From: Zygophlyctis sp. KS116
Lineage: Eukaryota; Chytridiomycota
Reading direction: 5' to 3'
Assembly: GCA_054661495.1 (NCBI GenBank)
Contig: BAAFSQ010000030.1
Location: forward strand, 1-59,930
DNA length: 59,930 bases
The notes beneath the pieces were generated by a model that worked only from the letters and a program-made list of their open reading frames with translations, did not search any database and was not told the DNA's origin. This document shows, piece after piece, positions 34,541 to 45,110 of the stretch. The translations under genes and the position numbers were made by a program. Within the stretch, counting starts at the first letter, position 1. Every line of letters begins with the position of its first letter.

Positions 34541-34854
34541 TTTCTGTTAGATTTGATGATATGAATGACGTTTGATTAAAATTCCCGATATATGCGCCGA
34601 TTTACCCCAATGCATTGAGTCAGCTATATAAATCCTATTAGAACCGTATCAATACGTCTGTAAATTGATATCGCTGTTAGAGGATTGTTCAGTCATATGC
34701 TAAAGAGTAAATAATGCGTCGCATGAAAGCAAGCGGCTAGATGGATTGACTCAGCGGTGGCACTAGAAATGAGGACCGTTTAGTAATAATTGTATTTAGA
34801 ATGTGAATACATATAAAATTGAATGAAAAGCTCAATTTGAAGGAAACAAATTTG
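34541..34854. promoter_or_regulatory. Divergent intergenic region with two TGA(G/C)TCAGC sites
   Basis: The region lies between CFAP58 (minus) and a coiled-coil gene (plus). TGAGTCAGC occurs at 34616-34624 and TGACTCAGC at 34747-34755. Both contain the AP-1 core and the trailing GC found in small-Maf/CNC-type antioxidant elements. They are 131 bp apart. No other gene or RNA is apparent; factor identity is inferred from the motif. Confidence 0.4.
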
Positions 34855-35730
34855 ATGGCAAGTCCAAGTGATTCTTTGGAAGCAAAAGACTTGGATTTAC
34901 TAAAGTTGTTTCGCAAGGAGCAAGAGAATTTCAGAAATCATTTGGCTCTCAAGGAAGAAGAAATCTTGAATTTAAAATCGCTTTTAAATAGGAATTGTAG
35001 CTCTCAGCAAACTCAAACTGAGGCCAAACAAGGGGATTTTGATGAAATATTTGATAAATTAGATATAAATGGTTTGGGTAAAGATGGAGTAAAACTTAAA
35101 ATAATTAATGAAGTCATGTCGGTAGACTCTGATTCTGTTCCATTTTTTGAATCGATTCAGCAATTTAAAGATTGGATATCAGATTTACAAGGTAGAGCTG
35201 ATGATCATTTTACACACTCTAATCAGCAATCAGACTTACAATCTTCTCATCAGTCTGAAAATAAGTCTCAAGGTCAGTCTGAAAGTCAGTCTCCCGGAAG
35301 AAATGCAATCATCAATTCATCAAATTCAGAAGAATCACAAACAGATAAAATATTAGCATACTCATTATTGTCATTGTTTGCAAAGGATTTGAAGAATACA
35401 GTCGCTAAAAAATCACCAAAAACACAAACTAGTCAAAAGGTTTTGGATTTAAATGATAAATATCATAGCACTTTAAAGTATTTGAATTATCAGATGCAAG
35501 TTAATGCAGATATGAAAAAACTTCTTGTAGACACTGTAGTTGGATCTCAAATGAGTAAGAGTTACTCTTTTTGGGGTTCAGATCCAGAAATTCAGAAAAA
35601 TATTCTAGATTTATATAATGATTCTCTAGTTAAAATTGGAAAGCTAAACTTTAAAATAGATTCTCTAGAAGCTCAAAACTTTCAGTTGAATCAGATACTA
35701 GAGGAATTTTTAATGGCAACTATAGACTAA
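34855..35730 (+). CDS. Coiled-coil protein of unknown function
   Basis: A frame of about 291 residues from the first in-frame ATG. A coiled coil occupies the first 45 residues (LLKLFRKEQENFRNHLALKEEE). A Ser/Gln-rich linker follows, with QSENKSQGQSESQSPG, and then a second helical region (KYHSTLKYLNYQMQVNADMKKLLVDTVVG) described here in pieces: STLKYLNYQMQ and ADMKKLLVDT. The C-terminal half is vaguely like golgin-45, but this is not secure. Unrecognised. Confidence 0.6.
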   Translation: MASPSDSLEAKDLDLLKLFRKEQENFRNHLALKEEEILNLKSLLNRNCSSQQTQTEAKQGDFDEIFDKLDINGLGKDGVKLKIINEVMSVDSDSVPFFESIQQFKDWISDLQGRADDHFTHSNQQSDLQSSHQSENKSQGQSESQSPGRNAIINSSNSEESQTDKILAYSLLSLFAKDLKNTVAKKSPKTQTSQKVLDLNDKYHSTLKYLNYQMQVNADMKKLLVDTVVGSQMSKSYSFWGSDPEIQKNILDLYNDSLVKIGKLNFKIDSLEAQNFQLNQILEEFLMATID

Positions 35731-35849
35731 GTATATATTCTGACAATTTTATCTAAACAGAATGTTAAACCATTTAATATGCAAGGTTTGAAATATGGCC
35801 TGTCAATATGATGTTATCGCACAATTTATAGCAATACAAGGTTTTGATT

Positions 35850-38800
35850 TCAAGTTTGTCTTTTCTTTCCTGATTGATTTTTAAGTTGCTTTTCTAAATT
35901 ATCCAATTCAAATATATGATCGGTCTCTAAGGCCTTTGCTTCTTCAAGACGTTCTTGTAGTCTTAAATTTTCGTATTGTAGTCTTTGAGTTTTTATGCAA
36001 AAATCTGAGATCATAACTTCTTGATCACAAATTGTATTTTCACAATTTTCGAGTTCAGCTTTTATTATGCTGATTTCCGCGGTAAGATTCTTGATAAGTA
36101 TATGTGAATCACGAAGCCTTATTTCATATTTTAGTTTTTCTTGCATCACAGACTTTAATGCTTGTTTGGCGTCCTGAGATTCATTTTCTTTGATCAATTT
36201 ATCAATAGCCATGTTCTTTTCAAAAATTTCACGCTCAAAATCCGATGTTTTGAGTTTGATTCCTTTATCCATTATTTTAATTGATGAAATCAATTCCCTC
36301 ATTCGAGCATCTTTTACATTTACAGATTCAGTCAACTTTGAAATCACACCCAATGATTCAGAGAGCTTAATACAAGAGTTTCTAATATCTTTTTCTAGGA
36401 ACCTTATTTTTGATACTGTATTCGCAACTCTGATTTCTTCATCAAGAGAGGGTAAATTTTTGTTTCTCCTGTTCGATATACCCAATATCACTTCAATTTC
36501 AAAAAACAAAGTTTTCCACACTGTCAATTCTTTTTCAGAGCAAAGTTTAGATTGATCGTGTGTGGAATCAAGTCTTTCTGTTATTTTTTTTCTCGGACAA
36601 AGATCAATTTGAGATTTTTCATTCATGGAGGATATCTGATTTCGGTTCATTTCAATCTTCATATTCAATTCTTCACGCTCAGCAATTAATCTGGAATTTT
36701 CGAGACGTAAATTATGAATCTCTTGATTAGATTGTTTTTGATCCCAATGTTGTTTTTGATTTTCGGATAAAGTTGCTTGCAGATGAGCATAAAGTTTTTT
36801 CAAGCAATGTCCTCTTTTATCATATAGATCTTTAGATTTCTTTAATTCGGTTTTCAGTGATTCTTTAGATTCAATCAGTTGGTTCTTATTGTATAGCATT
36901 TCCTTTTCTAATTTGAGTACCATATCACAATAAAAATTATTTGGAGATATATTATTATCTCTATTTCTATTTTCAGATTCTAGCTTCTTTATTTGACCTT
37001 TTAATAAATTCTTTACTTCTCTAAAGGACTGCTCTTTTTCTTTCATATCCATTTTGATTTGATGCGTCGTATTTTTTATTAAATCGATCGCTTTTTGTTT
37101 AATCAAGTTATTAGCATCATCGAGTTCTTGTACAGCTTTGATGGATAAACAAGATGAAATTTGATTAATCAAATCGTCTTGTGACCGTTTCAACTTAATG
37201 TTATCATTAAGTGTGGTTTCTAGTTTTACATCATTCAAAATTCTTTCAGAGATAAGCTGTGAAGTAACAGCTAATAATTGGTCGTGCAGTTTTTCATTTA
37301 CCAGTTTCTGAGCATTTATCAGATTGCGTTTTTTCTTAGTTAGGTCACTTTCAGTATAGCTCGGTAAATTTTCAAACATGTTACTGCTGAAATTATCCTT
37401 TAATCTAATATCCTCTATTTCTTTATGAGATTTTTCAATTTTATGATATGTACACTTGATTTCGGTTTCAATTGGTCGTGTTAATACACTTGATTGATAA
37501 ATCAATGAAGACTTAGCGTTAGATGTGTTAGTTTTCCTGATGATATATGAACTTGGGGTGCCTTCATCATTAGAAATGTAAGATTCATCATCGGAGTCTT
37601 GTGTAATTCCGTCATTGGCGACCTGACTATTTGACTGCTGGGCGGCGTTAAAGCTTTCTATTAGCCTAGAAAAAGTCTCAAAAAATGCCCTCTTTGCAGC
37701 AGCAGATTTAAAACTTATAACCAAAGATGAATTTTCGACAATAAATTCTAAATCTATCAAATTTAGCATATTTTCAAAATTATACCAATATCATTATCGC
37801 TGGGATGGATTTTGAAGGATGACTCTAAAATGCAAATATCTAGAATAGTAGTATAAATCCCTCCCCAGGATTTTTTTGCAACGACTATACTGTCATTCAA
37901 GAGGTAAATATATCCCTTATTTTTCTTAACTCGATCAAGAAAAATCTTTTCTTCCTTCAGCACTACACAGCCAGGCTTCTAACAATTAATGTTTATAATG
38001 CGATACCACAAAACATTTATTGCTAAATTTAGAAAGTTTTTTTGATAGGCTTTGCTTCATAGAATCATTTATCAATGTAATTATTTTTTCGATATGAAGT
38101 AGAGTATTTTTTAAGGATAATGTATCTTTTCCATCTGATTCAAACTCTTTTATAATTTGCTTTTGTTAGATTGTTTAGTGCAAACCTTTAATAGCAACGG
38201 ATATTTGCAAATTCTTTGTATCGGACAGAAAAGAAAAGATTCCAGTCCCAATTTTCTACTTTTTTGCTGAGATCTTAACCTCTAATATTCATCATTAAAT
38301 AGATACATTAAATAAATCCCTAGCATTTGCTTTTTTCTCCACTTTTTGCAATTTGTTCTTCGCCGATTGATAATTATTACCATATTCTATATACGCCAAA
38401 AAATCTTCCAATCTAGCAGCTAAAATATTGGATAGCTGTGCAGGATTTTGTGAGCCTTGAATTATGAAAAATTCCAAATCATCATTCAGTATCATATGAA
38501 ATTGAATTAGTTGGTCAATGTTTCCAAAAATGGTTTTCACGGCCTTTTCAGATAGACCCAGTAACTTTGATACAACTGTCCGACAATGCTATGGATTATA
38601 TTTCTGTTCTTACTCTTATAAGATATAAATCCTGTAAATATTTCCATTCTGTGTCCACCAATTCATTTAAGGACATGTATTCATTATTTGGAAGCAAGCT
38701 TTTTGGACCAATCAGAGTTCTGGTTTTCATCTGCTCTTTTAGGGACTCATCCCCTTCCTTTACTTCTGTTATATAGCCTTTGGGACTGTCTGATAAGGTC

Positions 38801-39276
38801 GTAACAGAATTCAATGACAAAATCAAGTCATCTGCCTCTATCACTAGATCACTTTTGATAGCATTTGGAACCGGTACTGAATTACACCTAGTTCTAAAGT
38901 TAGCCTTAGTAATTTGAAACTCTAGATCACAATCAGCTGATCGTGATCTTTTATGTCCATTTTGTGTTTGTTGATCCTGATCATTGGAACTATTGGCCGA
39001 TTTAGCATGAGTAGATGTAGCGTGCAGTTTGAAAGGTATACTGGGAAAGAGTCCGGAAAGTGGATTTCCATTTCTAGATTGTAATTCCTTCATTCCTTTA
39101 CAACACCCGCCTTCCGGACATTCCGGAGTGATGATCATATGTTCTGTAAGCAGATCTAATGTCTCCTTTCCATCTTCTAATAAATCCCCATCAGCTTGAG
39201 TGAATCTTCCTTGCTTAATTGCCTGATTTGTTAATTCATCATTTGAAGAGTCTTTCATCGGATTGCGTTCGGACAT
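35850..39276 (-). CDS. Rho guanine nucleotide exchange factor: DH-PH with long C-terminal coiled coil
   Basis: Six exons (introns of 25, 25, 26, 28 and 32 nt) give about 1,096 residues. A 200-residue disordered N-terminus with ECPEGGCC is followed by a Dbl-homology domain (about 207-390): LNELVDTEWKYLQDLYLI, KTIFGNIDQLIQFH, and the catalytic helix FLFCPIQRICKYPLLLKQI. A PH domain follows (about 400-540; KNKGYIYLLNDSIVVAKK, FKSAAAKRAFFETF). The last 500 residues are nearly continuous coiled coil. Such exchange factors activate Rho or Cdc42 at the cell cortex. The DH-PH-coiled-coil order is not a common named family. Confidence 0.88.
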
Positions 39277-39418
39277 TTTCGGAATTTAGTGACCAAGATC
39301 AGATCTTTTGTTATCATATACTTGTACTTTATACTGAAAATATGATAACATCTTGGGGATCAATAGCTTACCGCAAGGTTTAAGCCAAAGGGTACATTGT
39401 ATCACCCTAAGATTATTA

Positions 39419-40031
39419 ATGGACGCTAGCGATACTAAAGAGTTTCAAGAACAATATCCTCCGCCCCCATTCTATTTTGAATTGTATACTGATGCAAACC
39501 TCTCCGCAACACATGGGCCATTTTCCAATGAAAAAGTTGTTTTGGACTCATTAGATCCCCGTAATTTCTTATTTTTGTAAATTCACAGCGATCCCTCCCG
39601 ACGGCGATCAGGAATATACTTGTTTTGGTGTGAAAAAGAAAAAGTTTGAACCCATCAAGAGCTTGAGTGAAATGGGACTAGAGGAATTAGTGGAATTCAA
39701 TGATGATCGTTTGGGTAATACACAATTCTAATATAAAGGCTCGGCATGCAAAGAAGATTTAAAGAAATTAAACGATTCTGTTTTATTAAACTTTGTCGAA
39801 TTGTTGGAAATTCTAACATCAGAAAATCCGGATGCATCTAGTAAACTTTTGGAAATTAAAACAATAATGATCAATTTTCATCATTTACTCAATATATATA
39901 GGAATCATCAAGCAAGAGATACTTTAATATACATGATGACACAACAAATTAGCAAGAAAAGGGAACAAATCAAACACTTGAAAACATCATTTAAAAGGGC
40001 AGTTGATTTCTTAGATAAAACTTTAACCTAA
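39419..40031 (+). CDS. MED7: Mediator complex subunit 7
   Basis: MED7 belongs to the middle module of Mediator and bridges with MED21. Three exons (introns of 28 and 24 nt) give about 186 residues. The N-terminus has the proline-rich [15 protein letters not shown] (human PPPPMQYIKEYTDEN). [10 protein letters not shown], the [20 protein letters not shown] stretch and a terminal coiled coil follow; human has LINEYRPHQARETL. Its stop overlaps the end of the convergent RPL10 by 9 bp. Confidence 0.93.
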
Positions 40032-40707
40032 TCTTTCCAAACGTTTAAAGTGAGCTTGAAGAGGTCCTTTTTCATTCAGATACTTGACATAACATCCATC
40101 TGGTTGAAGTTTTCCCTCTGATCGTCTTACAGCATATTCTTCACGAGTAAGTTTTGTAAATCCCCATTTATTAGAGATGATAATCTTTTGACGACCAGGG
40201 AATTTATATTTGCAACGACGAAGAGCTTCAATGACAACAGCCTTGTTATTATCCTTGGTTCTAATAGAGATTAAAACTTGACCAATATCAACACGAGCTG
40301 CAGTTCCCTGAGGTTTACCCCAAGCACCTCTCATTCCTTGTTGAAGTCTATCAGCACCTGCACAAGACAACATCTTATTAATTCTAAGCACATGGAATGG
40401 GTGAACTCTAATTCTCATGTGGAAAGATTCTTTTCCAGAAGTCTTGACAATGTACTTGTTTGCACAGATACGAGCTGCTTCCAATGCTTCTGAAGAGATT
40501 TGCTGGTATTCATCAGATAACAAGTGAATGGTCAATGGGAATTCATCGACATCAGCCTTTTTTCTTCCCAAATCAAAAATTCTAATTTTGGGATCAGGAA
40601 CACCTCTACAGAATCGAGATTTTGGATAAGGCTTGTTCTTGCAGTATCTAGAATCATTAAGTTGTAATACTATGTTACCTATAGCAACGAGCAGGACGTC
40701 TGGCCAT
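40023..40707 (-). CDS. RPL10: 60S ribosomal protein uL16 (RPL10)
   Basis: Two exons, a very short first exon ([10 protein letters not shown]) and a 31-nt intron, give about 217 residues, the family length. The protein continues [18 protein letters not shown] and LSSDEYQ-like blocks, [35 protein letters not shown], and [16 protein letters not shown]. uL16 completes the peptidyl-transferase region of the large subunit. The last 9 bp overlap the end of MED7. Upstream is a GC-rich tandem-repeat leader region. Confidence 0.97.
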
Positions 40708-40746
40708 TTTTTTTCAAAATTTAACCACTTGTGCCGCAGTCACTTC

Positions 40747-40823
40747 CTTGCCAGTCCCTTGCCAGTCCCTATGCTCACCTATGCATTTCCTATACTAGGC
40801 CACACTAGGCCACACTAGGCCCC
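40747..40823. repeat. Short tandem repeats between RPL10 and NADH dehydrogenase
   Basis: CCTTGCCAGTC occurs twice with an 11-bp period (40747-40768). ACTAGGCCAC occurs in three tandem 10-bp copies (40794-40823, the last with one change). The block is GC- and pyrimidine-rich inside an AT-rich genome, and lies in the divergent promoter of two strongly expressed gene types. Confidence 0.8.
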
Positions 40824-40907
40824 TCCACTCCAACACACAGCCAGCCCTCTAGCACAGTCAAACAACTGTTACGTAATCTCTTTTAATTCCGTCATTCGCT
40901 CTCTAAA

Positions 40908-42388
40908 ATGATTCTAAAGATTTTCAAAAGAGGTTTGTTGGGTGCTGGTGCTGTTGGAGTAGGAGCATTATCATATGGTAAAAATCTTTAATAATCTTTA
41001 GATATTTATCATCAGCAAAATCCTCCTGATCAGTTGCCGTTTGATCCACAAAAGGAAACTTTGGCTATTTTAGGATCGGGATGGGGTGCTGTGTCTTTTT
41101 TAAAGAATGTCGACTCTTCAAATTATAATATTGTACTAGTGTCGCCTAGAAACTATTTTCTTTTCTCGCCATTGCTACCTAGCACAACAGTAGGAACTAT
41201 AGAATTAAGATCTATTATGCAGCCTATAAGATATCTAACTAGACATCATACTAGACAAGTTTCTTTTATAGAAGGGGAATGTACGGATATAGATTTAGAA
41301 CGCAAGATTTTGCATGTTAATGATAATACAAATCTTAATGCAAAAACTACTGTTCAATACGACAAGTTAATAATTGCATGTGGTGCAGAAAATGCTACTT
41401 TTGGTATTCCAGGAGTTAAAGAATATGCTTGTTTCTTGAAAGAGTCTTGGGATGCTAAAAAAATTCGTTCGCAACTTATGGATTGTATTGAAAATGCAGC
41501 ATTTCCAGATCAAAGTGAAGAAGAAATTAAAAGATTATTACATATGGTGGTAGTTGGTGGTGGGCCAACAGGTGTGGAATATGCTGCAGAGCTGTATGAC
41601 TTTTTACATCAAGATTTGGTATTTTTTATTTTTAATACAAGGTGAAATGGTATCCAGATATTGCTAGTAGTATTAAAATTACTCTTGTTGAAGCCATGCC
41701 ATCCGTTTTACCAATGTTTTCAAAGGAACTGATTGAATATACTCAAAAACAATTTTCTAAACCTGATCTATCAATGAGACTTAATACAACTGTTAAACAA
41801 GTCAATGAAAAAGATATTGTAGTCTTGAATAAAAATAAGGAAATTGAAACTATTCCTTATGGTAATCATGGCTTTTATTAAAATTAGGTTTATTAGTATG
41901 GGCAACTGGAAACACTCCCCGTCCTTTGATTAGTAACTTTATTAAAAAATTACCTTCAAATATCCAAAATCAACGTAGAGGTTTAGTTGTAGATGATGCA
42001 CTTCGGGTTAAAGGAGTTGACTCAGTTTGGGCATTAGGAGACTGTTCAGCGACACAGTGGGCACCAAGTGCTCAAGTAGCAAGTGGACAAGGGAAATATT
42101 TAGCGTCAATTTTTAATTCAAAACAAGCAGACTCTTCTAATCCCAAGCCTTTTGACTATAATCACTTGGGAAGTTTGGCGTATTTTTAATTTACTAATTT
42201 ATAGATATATTGGGAATGATGAAGCTATCGCAGATCTTCCTGGTGGATTACATATTGGGGGTGCATTAACATTTTATTTTTGGAGAAGCGCATATTTATC
42301 AAATCTTTTCAGCGTTCGCAACAAGTCTCTTGTCCTTTTTGATTGGACAAAGAAGGCCTTTTTTGGAAGAGATATTAGCCGTGAATAA
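40908..42388 (+). CDS. NDE1: Alternative (type II) external NADH:ubiquinone oxidoreductase
   Basis: A rotenone-insensitive mitochondrial dehydrogenase with FAD and no proton pumping. Five exons (introns of 24, 23, 26 and 25 nt) give about 460 residues. An N-terminal glycine-rich hydrophobic segment (GLLGAGAVGVGALSY) suits intermembrane-space facing. FAD site: LAILGSGWGAVSFLKNV. NADH site: MVVVGGGPTGVEYAAEL. FLFSPLLPSTTVGTIE, LLVWATGNTPRP and WALGDCSATQWAPSAQVASGQGKY (given by its ends WALGDCSA and ASGQGKY) are family hallmarks. No EF-hand insertion is present. Confidence 0.94.
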
Positions 42389-42471
42389 AAATTCATTATA
42401 ATTAGGGTAATCTTGACCAAGACCGAGTACATTTTTACTAGGAGTGTCAATCCCTTGCATTGTTAAAAAAA

Positions 42472-43376
42472 ATGAATAAGCTCTCAGGACCGCTCAAACA
42501 GTCTTTAGGTGGAAGTGCATTCTTAGCAGGAATCGCTCTTTTAGGTCTTGGTATTAATGCATCCCTGTTCAATGGTAAATATTAAAGATCAATGATTGAT
42601 TTGATTGATCTGTAAAAATAATTAATCTTGTAGTTGAAGGAGGACATCGAGCAGTTATATTCTCTAGAATCAATGGAGTCAAGGATGATATTTACGGTGA
42701 AGGGACACATTTTATGATTCCATGGTTTGAACATCCTATAGATTATGATGTTCGAGCCAAACCTAGAAATTTACAGAGTTTAACTGGAACTAAAGATCTA
42801 CAAATGGTTAATATTACAGTTAGAATTCTTTCTAGACCTAAAATAGAAGCCTTGCCAAAGATTTTTAAAACTCTTGGAACTGATTATGATGAAAGAGTAT
42901 TACCATCAATTGTGAATGAAGTATTAAAATCTGTTGTAGCACAATTTAATGCATCTCAGCTTATTACTCAAAGAGAACGTGTTTCAAGATTAATTCGAGA
43001 AAACTTGATTCAAAGAGCATCAGCTTTTAGTATATTTTTTGAAGATGTGTCAATTACACACATGGATTTTTCTAATGAATTTACTCATGCAGTTGAAGCT
43101 AAACAGATTGCTCAACAAGAGGCACAACGTGCATCATTTATAGTTGATAGAGCCCGTCAAGAGAAACAATCTATAATTGTTAAAGCAGAAGGAGAAGCAC
43201 AATCTGCAAATTTAATTGGAGATGCAGTTAAAAATAATCCAGGATTTTTAGAACTTCGTAAATTAGAGACAGCAAAGGAAATTGCAGAAACTATTGGAGC
43301 ATCTAAAAATAAGGTTTACTTGGACTCTAATGCATTACTCTTGAATGTCAAGGATTTGTTGTCTAATAAGAAATAA
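42472..43376 (+). CDS. PHB2: Prohibitin-2
   Basis: PHB2 forms ring complexes in the mitochondrial inner membrane. Two exons give about 281 residues. The intron is 59 nt, among the longest in the window. An N-terminal membrane anchor (FLAGIALLGLGINASLFN) precedes VEGGHRAVIFSRINGV, EGTHFMIPWFEHPIDYDVR, LPSIVNEVLKSVVAQFNAS and the C-terminal coiled coil with AKQIAQQEAQRA and AEGEAQSANLIGDA. PHB2 rather than PHB1 is suggested by the RAKPRNLQSLTGTKDLQMV region. The next gene starts 11 bp after the stop. Confidence 0.95.
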
Positions 43377-43386
43377 GATTTTTTTA

Positions 43387-44202
43387 ATGAGACGATTTTC
43401 TTCAACCGCCAAACTACTAAATGTGGCACCAATTCCCCAGATTAAAAGCACAAGGGATCTATCTAAAATGAGTGACTTTAGCCAAGTTCTAAACAGAATC
43501 AATATAGACTCACATTATCTAGCAAACTTGTCTAATCATTGGAACCATCAAGTGTATGTTGTCGGATGGAATCCAACTGTGAATGATTTCAATCTTTTCC
43601 TAAAGACAATTTCTGAATACAAGAGCAAGAAAGGAGCCAAAAGAGAGAAACGATCTTTAGAATTAGGAAAACAAGTCTTTGAATCTTGTAAAATCCGAAC
43701 TTGTCCTAATGACTCTACATTTAAATATTTCTTGGAAATACTGATTAGAAATGCAACTCATTGTGGGAATGAAATTGAAATATTTGAAAGAAATGTATAT
43801 ATTTCACTTTATAAAAATTAGAATAGATTTGAAATGACACCAAAACTACTTTGTTATATTCTTAAAGGATATTTCATGGATAAGAATTACAGTCGTCTAA
43901 CAGAAAGATTTGAAGATTACTATTTTAAGACTGGATTTTTGGATAAAAGATTTTATGAAGATTTTATAGACTTTTTATCAAGGAATGAACCTGGATCATT
44001 ATATGCATTGCATGAAGTATATTACAAGATGAAAAAAGATTTTATTTTATCACAAAATGATGGATTTTGGACTAGAAAATTGTTTCAGAGTTTTATTAAA
44101 TGTTGTCTACGGATCAAGAGTAGAGAAGCGATGCATCATATTACTAGGGATTTTGAAATGATGGAGCGTAAAAATCCGAATCCTAAAATCCTAATAAATT
44201 AG
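43387..44202 (+). CDS. Probable mitochondrial protein, PPR-like helical repeats
   Basis: Two exons (27-nt intron) give about 262 residues. The N-terminus MRRFSSTAKLLN is a good mitochondrial presequence. The rest is helical with PPR-like spacing, for example WNPTVNDFNLFLKTISEY and FWTRKLFQSFIKCCLRI, as in mitochondrial RNA-processing or ribosome-associated proteins. No specific orthologue is recognised. It follows prohibitin closely in the same direction. Confidence 0.65.
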
Positions 44203-44260
44203 CTTGATAAATCTAAGAATCCCACCTTGTGTTACATTAGAGTAGGGTAAAACCATTAGG

Positions 44261-44360
44261 AAACTCTAGGGTAGAAACTCTAGGGTAGAAAACTCTAGGG
44301 TAGAAAACTTTAGGGTAGAAAACTTTAGGGTAGAAAACTCTAGGGTAGAAACTCTAACCC
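44261..44360. repeat. Minisatellite of 14-15 bp units
   Basis: At least six head-to-tail copies of a unit reading A(3-4)CT(C/T)TAGGGTAG run from 44261 to about 44348, followed by a degenerate copy. Units are 14, 14, 15, 15, 15 and 15 bp long. The array lies about 50 bp upstream of the RPL18 start. The embedded TTAGGG resembles vertebrate/fungal telomere repeats but is not tandem in that 6-bp register. Confidence 0.9.
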
Positions 44361-44385
44361 CGGAAACATCAAGGGTCAAGGTCAA

Positions 44386-44395
44386 TTTGGCGCCA
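44386..44395. promoter_or_regulatory. E2F-like palindrome before RPL18
   Basis: TTTGGCGCCA lies 14 bp upstream of the RPL18 start codon. It contains the palindrome TGGCGCCA and fits the loose E2F consensus. With only this evidence it may equally be another GC-box. Confidence 0.3.
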
Positions 44396-44409
44396 CAAAA
44401 AAACTAAAA

Positions 44410-44995
44410 ATGGGAGTTGATTTGCCAAGAAAACATCATACTTCAAATGGAAACAGAAAGGCTCCTAAATCAGATGTAATCCTTAAATACTAAATCTTAG
44501 AATGTCTACTTGAAATTGTTGGTTAAATTGTATCGTTTCTTGTCAAGAAGAACAGAATCAAAGTTTAATTCAGTCATTTTGAAAAGACTCTTCATGTCAA
44601 AGACTAATAGACCTCCATTGTCTCTATCCAAATTGGTCAAATTCATGGAAAAAAAATCTGAAAAAACTGCAGTCTTGGTTGGTACAGTCACTGATGATAT
44701 TCGTTTAGTTGAGGTTCCCAAACTCTCTGTTTGTGCTCTTAGAGTTACTGCTAGCGCCCGTGCAAGAATCTTAAAGGCAGGTGGTGAAGTTTTGACTTTT
44801 GATCAATTGGCTCTTCGTTCTCCAGAAGGAAAAGGAATGGTGCTTTTACGTGGTCCTAAAAACTCTCGTGAAGCAGTTAAACATTTCGGTAAACCAGGTG
44901 CTCCTAGATCTCATGTTAAACCTTTTGTTAGATCAAAGGGAAGAAAGTTTGAAAAGGCTCGTGGAAGAAGATCTTCTAGAGGTTATACAAACTGA
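44410..44995 (+). CDS. RPL18: 60S ribosomal protein eL18 (RPL18)
   Basis: Two exons (25-nt intron) give about 186 residues, the normal length. It opens [10 protein letters not shown], with [19 protein letters not shown] formed across the splice. [79 protein letters not shown] and the terminal SSRGYTN are nearly identical to human (ASRGYKN). Upstream is a minisatellite. Confidence 0.97.
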
Positions 44996-45110
44996 TCTCA
45001 AAGAATTCTATAGAGATCTAATAAAACTTGATATTCTAAAATCTTGAAATTTTTTACAAGTAGTTTACTGTGGAGAATTCACCTAGGAATAGTCCTTGAT
45101 TGGGCAACTA

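Noticed and set aside
44261-44360. Interstitial telomere
   Set aside because: TTAGGG occurs only in two units and in a 14-15-bp rather than 6-bp period, so it is a minisatellite.
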